This document shows, one piece after another, positions 57,481-64,000 of a DNA stretch of 64,000 bases (position 1 is the stretch's first letter; every line of letters starts with the position of its first letter). Origin of the DNA: Cannabis sativa (Eukaryota; Streptophyta; Magnoliopsida; Rosales; Cannabaceae). Position numbers and translations under genes: made by a program. The stretch spans positions 35,105,280 to 35,169,279 of the forward strand of contig NC_083605.1 in NCBI RefSeq assembly GCF_029168945.1, in the 5' to 3' direction. Below the pieces are notes generated by a model. The model made no database searches and had not been told where the DNA came from. It was given only the letters and a program-made list of their open reading frames with translations.

Positions 57481-59268
57481 ATGGGGTATACAATTACCCA
57501 ACATAGTTTTATGATTGGTGGTCATAGTCTTCATAGATTTTCCAAACAAGATGGTCTGTGTTGTGGCACTGGCCGCAGCTCTAGTATTAAAGAATGTGCA
57601 GTTTACATAAATTGCTTCAGCTCAAGTAGAGACTTCAGCAGAAAACCATTTAGGTCTCCTAAGGTTTCTATTGAAACAACAAGAGGAGGAGGACCCCTTT
57701 TGCACCGTTATGGATATAAAGAAATTCATCTTTTGAAAGTTCTTAATAGAGCTTGCAGAGCAGGGAAGTACAAGGAGGCCCTTTACTTTCTCCAATTAAT
57801 GGTTACTAAGGGTTTTAAGCCTGATGTTATCCTTTGTACAAAAGTGATGAGAGGGTTCTTCAGTTCTAGGGATGTTCAGAATGCTGTCCGGGTTATGGAG
57901 ATTTTGGAAAAACATGGGGAGCCTGATTTGTTTTCTTATAATGCCATGATCAGCGGGTTTTGTAAGGCGAATAGGATTGAATTAGCCAATAGAGTGCTTG
58001 ACAGAATGCGGGCTCAAGGCTTTTCTCCTGATACTATTACTTACAATATAATGATTGGGAGTCTATGTAGTAGGGGGAGGCTTGAGTTGGCGTTTAATGT
58101 TTTGGATGAGTTGTTGAAAGATAAATGTGCCCCTTCTGTGATCACTTACACCATTTTAATTGAGGCAACCATTAGTGAAGGTGGTATTGACAAAGCTATG
58201 GAGCTTTTGGATGAGATGTTGTCAAGAGGGCTTCTTCCTGATATGTGTACTTTTAATGCTATAATCAGGGGAATGTGCAGAGAAGGAATGGTGGATAGAG
58301 CTTTTGAGTTTGTTAGGAGCTTAGAAGCCAAGGGTTGTAGTCCAGATGTGATATCTTATAACATCTTGTTAAGGGCACTCTTGAATCATGGGAAATGGAA
58401 TGATGGAGAGAAGTTATTGAGTGATATGGTTTCAAGAGGATGCGAGCCAAATGTGGTGACTTACAGCATTTTGATTAGCACACTTTGTAAAGATGGGAAG
58501 GTTGAAGATGCCGTGAATGTACTCAAGGCTATGAAGGAAAAGGGGATAACCCCAGATGCTTATAGTTATGATCCATTGATATCTGCTTTCTGCAAAGATG
58601 GAAGGTTAGATTTGGCAATAGAATTCATGGACTACATGATCTCTGATGGTAGCTTGCCGGATATAGTAAACTACAACACAATCTTGTCCGCATTCTGTAA
58701 AAATGGGAACCCTGAGCAGGCTTTAGACATCTTTCACAAGCTTGGGGAAGTGGGGTGTCCTCCAAATGTCAGCTCATACAACACAATGTTCAGTGCTTTG
58801 TGGAACTGTGGGGAAAGAATTAAGGCTTTGGAGATGATATCAGAGATGGTTAGCAAAGGGATTGATCCTGATGAAATCACTTATAACTCACTCATATCTT
58901 GCTTGTGCAGAGATGGGTTGGTAAATGAGGCAATTGGACTGTTATTAGACATGGACAGTGGTGGTTTCCGGCCATCTGTTATCAGTTATAATATTGTTCT
59001 TCTTGGATTGTGCAAAGCACGTAGAATTGATGATGCCATCGAGTTTTTCACAACAATGGTTGGGAAAGGGTGCCAGCCAAATGAAACAACTTTGATTCTC
59101 TTAGTTGAAGGAATCGGATTCTCAGGGTGGCGAGTTGAAGCCATGGGGCTCGCCAACTCCCTTCTCAAGCTAGAAGCAATATCAGAACATTCCTTTAAAC
59201 GTTTGAATAAGATCTTTCCTATGCTTGATGTTTATAAAGAACTTACTTTGTCAGAAATTAAGAATTAG
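57481..59268 (+). CDS. PPR protein, P class, At3g04760-like
   Basis: 595 codons, single coding exon, no lesion. The open frame extends ten codons further up to 57451, but that start is GTG; the first ATG is 57481 (MGYTITQHSF). Residues 1-80 are Ser/Arg-rich and lack repeats, like an organelle-targeting sequence. From about residue 83, thirteen 35-residue P-type PPR motifs follow head to tail (for example 152-186 SYNAMISGFCK..., 222-256 TYTILIEAT..., 467-501 TYNSLISCLCR...), with a weaker fourteenth to about 571. There is no E, DYW or SMR domain, so a role in stability, splicing or translation of organellar RNA is more likely than editing. By sequence I take it as the orthologue of Arabidopsis At3g04760, a predicted chloroplast protein. 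Its RNA target is unknown. Confidence 0.93.
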   Translation: MGYTITQHSFMIGGHSLHRFSKQDGLCCGTGRSSSIKECAVYINCFSSSRDFSRKPFRSPKVSIETTRGGGPLLHRYGYKEIHLLKVLNRACRAGKYKEALYFLQLMVTKGFKPDVILCTKVMRGFFSSRDVQNAVRVMEILEKHGEPDLFSYNAMISGFCKANRIELANRVLDRMRAQGFSPDTITYNIMIGSLCSRGRLELAFNVLDELLKDKCAPSVITYTILIEATISEGGIDKAMELLDEMLSRGLLPDMCTFNAIIRGMCREGMVDRAFEFVRSLEAKGCSPDVISYNILLRALLNHGKWNDGEKLLSDMVSRGCEPNVVTYSILISTLCKDGKVEDAVNVLKAMKEKGITPDAYSYDPLISAFCKDGRLDLAIEFMDYMISDGSLPDIVNYNTILSAFCKNGNPEQALDIFHKLGEVGCPPNVSSYNTMFSALWNCGERIKALEMISEMVSKGIDPDEITYNSLISCLCRDGLVNEAIGLLLDMDSGGFRPSVISYNIVLLGLCKARRIDDAIEFFTTMVGKGCQPNETTLILLVEGIGFSGWRVEAMGLANSLLKLEAISEHSFKRLNKIFPMLDVYKELTLSEIKN

Positions 59269-59970
59269 TTTAGAATGAAGATTACATTTCACTATTTATT
59301 CTCTTTTCCTGTTCTTTTTATCTTCTTCAGATTATGATCTTTATTTGGCTATTTTTAAATTGTTTGTATATTGAAGACATTGCCTTGATTTTAGTGGGGC
59401 AGCTACCAAAACTATCATTGTGGTGAAGCAGAAAAAGAGAAATCTACAGAAAGAGATAATTATTCAGCCAGTGATAGATGCTAGGCATGAACACTTCTTA
59501 CGCATAAAATGTTAATTGGTTAGACCACACATTTTATTACGAGTGGAACCACTGGATTGATATCATTGATACAATTTTGTACATAAATTGAGTGTAAAAT
59601 GAGTGTCTTTATTGTTATTTTCACTTTATGTAATTAATCACAATTAGGGGTTTATTTATTAGTATACTATAAATGATAAAATAATACTATAATATTACTC
59701 TCTATATTTAGAATATCTCCAACCATGTTATTTAAACACACTTTTTAGCTAAAATAGATAGTAATTCTTAAAAAAAAAAAAAATAAGCTCCAACCATAAA
59801 AAAAAAAATTGACTCTATAATAGAGAATGGATAGAGAGCTTTCTAAATGTAAGGAGTTTCCTACTTTTTTGCTAACTTTTTTTAATATTATTTTAATAAA
59901 TAAATATTATTACTTTTTTCATTTCATCAAATAAATTTATATTTAATAAATTCAAATTATAAAATATATA
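59269..59970 (+). other. PPR gene 3' flank
   Basis: Probable 3' UTR up to roughly 59620, then AT-rich DNA. No further gene. No decisive polyadenylation signal was identified. Confidence 0.4.
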
Positions 59971-61926
59971 GGGCCGGTTTGTCACAACTGTACTGTGGAA
60001 AAAAGCAATTGTAGTTGTGCTGTGAGAAAAAAAAAAACTGTAGAAAAACTCTACAAAAAAACTGAGCCGAGTGTTTGGTATATTATAAATTTCAAAGTAC
60101 TGTGAGTTGTTAAGATCTATTATAATGATAATGATAATGTTATATTCTAGTTTATTATAATCATAAATATGTAAAAATTTCTTTTATACAATATTTTATT
60201 TTTTTATATATTTTTAATTTTTTTTTCTAATATAAATTTAGAATAATTAGCAATTTTGTCCCCTGAACTTTCGACAATACTAATTTTGACCCCTAAAATA
60301 TACGACTTGTTAAAAATCCCCCCTGAATTTTTACATTTACAAAAATTTAGTCCTTCTGTTAGGTTCCATTAAATTATTCTGTTTAAATGATGACATGTCT
60401 ATGTCAATTAGCAACTTTGCTCCCTAAACTTTGACATCTATCACATTGTACCTTCTCAAAATAAAAATGAGAAAGATTCAATATTTTTTTTTTTGGCAAA
60501 TCTTAAAAATTTAATTTAGAACTTAAGAAAATCATTTGAATGATTAAGAAAATTAAAAAATAAATTAAATTTCAAAACTAATTACGCGATATGAAAAATT
60601 ATTTTTTATTAGAAAATTCATTTAGATATTCAAAAAATATATTAAAAATTTAATTTGTAAAAATTAAATTTTAAAGGAACAAACTTGAATATATTTTGTT
60701 TTTATCAAAAAATATTGATTTGTTTAAGTAAACATAACATTTTTTTAGTTTAATTTATAACTTTTTTTTTTCAAAAAAAAAAGAATATTTTTATTGAATT
60801 TTTAATTATTTTTTTATTTGTTAAGATATGAGTTTATAAAAATAAATAAGTTTTATTTTTTCTTCAAAAAATCTTACTTCATTTAAACTATTTATTAGAT
60901 TCTCAATAATTTTAGTTTGATTTTTTAAGATACGTGTTGATAAATAAAATAAAGTTTGAAAATTTTTTAAGTAAAATTAATATTGTTTTATTAATTTTAC
61001 ATTTTTATCCAATTTTTTCAATAATTTTTATTATGTTTTTCTAAATTAATAGAATATTATAATTGCATTTAAAAAAGATAGAATATTATAATTTTTTTTA
61101 ATAAGAGGGAGCAAAATTTTGTATTGGTCAAAGTTCAGGGGGTAAAAATGTTAATTTTTAATGGTAGAAGAAACAGAACCTAACAGAAGGGACATAATTA
61201 TGTAACTGTTATATTTTAGGGGGAATTTTTAACAAGCCGTATATTTGGCACAGCTATACTGTCGAAAAAAGTAGTTGTAGCTGTGCTGTGAGAAAAAACA
61301 GCTGTAGCAAAACTGTGGAAAAAAACTGAGCTGAGTGTTTCGTAAACTATAAATTTCAAAATACTGTGAGTTGTTAAGATTTATTATAATGATAATGATA
61401 ATGTTATAATCTAGTTTATTACAATCACAAATATATAAAAACTTATTTTATATAATATTTTATTTTTTTAATATATTTTTTTTTTCTAATATAAATTTAT
61501 ATGCATTTGATAAAAATAATTTATAGTATTTTTTTATTATTTTTTATCAAATGTAAAAAAGTAGAAACTCAAGTATATAAGAAAAATTCTAGGTTGATGT
61601 TGTTTGTTAATAATAAAATAAAATATAAATTATTTTTTTAAAAAAAAAAATAAGAGATTTAATAATTATTTATTTTATTATAATTAGTTTAATTTTTTTT
61701 TATTTTTTAATATGTATTAAATAAGTAAATATGGTTTTAGTATAAAAAAATTTATTATAATCTTGTAATAAAAACAACTATTTCTAAATGTTGGGTTGGA
61801 GCAACTTCAGTTTTTAACTGTAACTTCTCCAAAAAATTGTTTTTTGACTGTTTACCATATACATAATTATCACAGTTTTTCAAAGATCAATTTTTAGCTT
61901 TTTTAAAAGCTGTGTCAAACGGGCCC
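59971..61926. mobile_element. MITE-like composite with internal duplication
   Basis: Outer ends are inverted repeats: GGGCCGGTTTGTCACAACTG at 59971 and the complement of GGGCCCGTTTGACACAGCTT ending at 61926. I cannot find matching target duplications. The first ~265 bp (59971-60236) are repeated in direct orientation at about 61243-61500, with ~1 kb between. That middle segment has its own inverted ends (about 60296-60317 and 61225-61247) and 'CCCCTGAACTTT'-type phrases in both orientations (60260, 60420, 61130). Best read as nested or rearranged non-autonomous DNA elements. No transposase. Confidence 0.55.
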
Positions 61927-61989
61927 TTAAAGTAATCAAATGCTAAGTAAAGTAGGGAGCATGATTGGAGCAAAAATAATAATAATAGC

Positions 61990-62303
61990 TCTTTGATATG
62001 AAATATTATATATATGAATGTCCAAATCATCCAAATCAGTGTATTAATTATCACCATAAATGTTTAGTTTCTCATTATTCTACTTATATTTTTGTATAAA
62101 TAGAGGTTCGCCTCATTGGAATAAATTACTAAGAATTCTCATTCTGTTTCTCTTTCTCTTTTATCATCATTTTATCATCTATTTTATATTATTCATAATT
62201 ATTTTATAACACGTTATCAGCACAAATCTCTGCCCAAGCCCCAAGATAAATATTTTGTTAAAGTTATTAAGTTGTTTCAAGGTCACGATACACTAAATAT
62301 ATA
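61990..62303 (+). mobile_element. Family-1 Ty1-copia fragment (5' LTR end and leader)
   Basis: Plus-orientation, diverged. Matches the family-1 LTR (GAATGTCCAAATC, TATAAATAGAGGTTCGCC...ATTGGAATAAA) up to TTTTATAACA (62211), then primer region CGTTATCAGCACAAATCTCT and leader TTGTTTCAAGGTCACGATACACTAAATATA. Cut off at 62303 by the next LTR. Confidence 0.8.
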
Positions 62304-63902
62304 TGTTAGAGATATTATTACAATAGAAGAAAATCAAGACATTACAACTCTATTGCAATATAATACAAGGATCAACAAAGAGATTAAATAAATGTTACAA
62401 TACATAATATACAATATATATATATACACTATATATATGTATTATATATAAGAAAGGTAGAAGAAGATATACATATAAATATATATGTATACACTCACTC
62501 ACAACCTTAAGTGAAGAATAGTGGGGATCACCATGACTTGAACAAGGTTTTACACCTTTGTCCAAAAGCTTATTTCCCCTACCTTTAAGCACTAAGGGCC
62601 CGTTTGGTATGCAAGACTGGATTGGATTAGACAGTCTAATTTGTCCAATCCAGTGTTTGGTTATGTTAGAAGTCTGAATAACTAATCTAGCTAACCTCAT
62701 CTGTCTGGGATTATTTATCCCATCCAACAGGGTGGGATAAATAATTCCATGCAGGTGAGATTTTTTTTTATCATTTTTTTTAATTTTAATTTTATTAATA
62801 TATTTTAAATTTAATAAGAATTTAAAGGAAATAATTATCACACATTTATTTATACATTTTTTTATCAAAAATTTATTCATTAAAATTAGTGAAAATATAT
62901 AATTTTGAATTATTACACATAAGTTTTCAAAATTTAGAATATTATTATTTGAACAATAGTTACTTAAATTGATTCTAAGTAAAACAATATGACAATAAAT
63001 TATATATTATTTTTAAATTACTAGAAAATTTATGTAAATATTTTAAAAAAATAATAATTATATTAAATTAGTGTTTAAGATAAATAATTTTATTTATTGA
63101 AATATTTTTATTTTATTATTTTAATTATTTATTAAATAAAAAATATGATAAAATGTTTTATTATATATTTATGATAAATAGTTAATTATATAAGATATAT
63201 TATTTTTTTGCTACGAATTATTTATTTTTATTTATTTATTATTATATATTTAATTTTAATTTATTATTATACATTTTTATTTTAATTTAAGTTTTTCTTT
63301 TTCTAAAAGGAAATAAATAAAATAGTCCAGCCTATTCTTAAGCCAAACACAAGATTACTTTCAGCATAATCTAATCTTGTCCAGTCCAATCCAATCCTCT
63401 TCAGTCCAATCCAGTCTAATCCTGCGTACCAAACAGGCCCTAAGGGAACTCTCATGAAAATAGCTTTGAGAATTATCAAGCCTTATAGGGTTTCCTAACA
63501 AAGTGTTTTCTTGATAGAAAACTTTTTCATTCTCAAATGAGTACCAAAGACCTCCTTTTATAATGTTTAGGTGATCATACTTAGAATTCAAACACCCCAT
63601 CTCATTCTCTCATATAATGAGCATTAATATAATTGTAACAACTATATTTCATACCATTTGAATCCTATCATCAAATTGTATAACAACCCTTATATTACAC
63701 TAATAATGTGTGATCAATATATGAGTTACAAGTGATAACAAATTGTAACTCCTCTCCAAGTTACAACATGTAGGTTACAAAAGTGTATGTTAAATTCATA
63801 GGTTACACATTTATTTACCATACATTTAATGTATATTATTCACATAATAATATATTGACCACATTTTAATCTATACTTATTATATTATAAAATAATATAA
63901 CA
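62304..63902 (-). repeat. LTR of another Ty1-copia element
   Basis: TGTTAGAGATATT...AATAATATAACA, 1599 bp including a nested MITE. To its right the minus strand has a purine tract (AGTGGAGAAT), so this is the 3' LTR of a minus-strand copia element that continues past the window. Family assigned by general form only. Confidence 0.5.
62596..63440. mobile_element. PIF/Harbinger-type MITE
   Basis: 845 bp with inverted ends GGGCCCGTTTGGTATGCA and, reverse-complemented from the right, GGGCCTGTTTGGTACGCAGG. Each is followed inward by TTGGATT-rich repeats, and the element is flanked by TAA on both sides (62593-62595, 63441-63443). No transposase. It lies inside the copia LTR. Confidence 0.8.
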
Positions 63903-64000
63903 ATTCTCCACTAGATTAAAATGTGTGACACACTTGTAACATTTATTTAATCAATCAAAATATTATATAAAAATATAACATTTCCCCACTTTGATTGAAT
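63903..64000 (-). mobile_element. Start of copia interior beyond 3' LTR
   Basis: On the minus strand: AATCAAAGTGGGGAAATGTTA (63976-63996, given here only as landmark positions) and, nearer the LTR, AATCTAGTGGAGAATTGTTA. Two purine-tract-like copies stand in tandem. Continues outside the window. Confidence 0.45.

Noticed and set aside
62395..63600. Minus-strand frames of 161 and 79 codons
   Set aside because: They run through a copia LTR and a MITE; residue content is that of AT-rich non-coding DNA.
1..64000. tRNA genes, snoRNAs or microRNA precursors outside transposons
   Set aside because: None recognised by eye; a covariance-model search would be needed to exclude them.

Overview
This is nuclear DNA of a flowering plant, most likely a eudicot. 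It is AT-rich, is filled with nested LTR retrotransposons and LINE remnants, carries two P-class pentatricopeptide repeat (PPR) loci that I recognise as homologues of Arabidopsis At3g04760 and At1g08610, and contains two scraps of plastid genes. I cannot name the species. Only one protein-coding gene looks intact, the PPR gene at 57481-59268.

Layout. (1) 1-26575 is one large nest. An old minus-strand Ty1-copia element ('family 3', ~1.9 kb LTR at 19289-26575) was hit by a 5'-truncated LINE (15149-17771, 17-bp target-site duplication) and by two young minus-strand, non-autonomous Ty1-copia elements ('family 1', 253-bp LTRs) at 409-14716 (duplication ATTCT) and 19843-25243 (duplication ATTTT). 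The first family-1 copy was itself hit by a Ty3-gypsy-like element (3237-12119, duplication CTTAT). The start of that element's 5' LTR is replaced by a complete Cassandra TRIM (3237-4181, LTRs bearing 5S-rRNA-like sequence). Its non-coding interior carries fragments of plastid psbJ and ycf2. (2) 26664-37615 is a broken Ty1-copia RT/RNase H sequence split by a Sirevirus-type Ty1-copia element (28023-37467, duplication CCATG) whose gag-pol has several lesions. (3) 37740-38405 is the 3' end of a PPR pseudogene, followed by AT-rich DNA with a tandem duplication. (4) 41221-55617 is a minus-strand, L1-type LINE ORF2 (RT, zf-RVT, RNase H) split by two insertions of the family-3 LTR element: a solo LTR (41822-43734, duplication ATAAT) and a full element (44749-54903, duplication ACCCG). 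(5) 56764-59620 is the intact PPR gene with its probable promoter and 5'-UTR introns. (6) 59971-64000 holds MITE-like repeats, a fragment of a family-1 LTR, and the LTR of another copia element with a Harbinger-like MITE inside it.

The most unusual signal is the ~4.9-kb interior of the family-1 elements. It has almost no coding content, only an RNase H remnant near the 3' LTR. Instead it is packed with short perfect inverted repeats, many with a loop reading TTCAG or CTTCAGG on the + strand, some nested into multi-branch structures. Both copies share the arrangement, and their LTR pairs are nearly identical, so the elements moved recently although they encode nothing usable. I know of no described family with this architecture, but I could not search for one. 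The second point of interest is the gypsy/Cassandra/plastid chimera.
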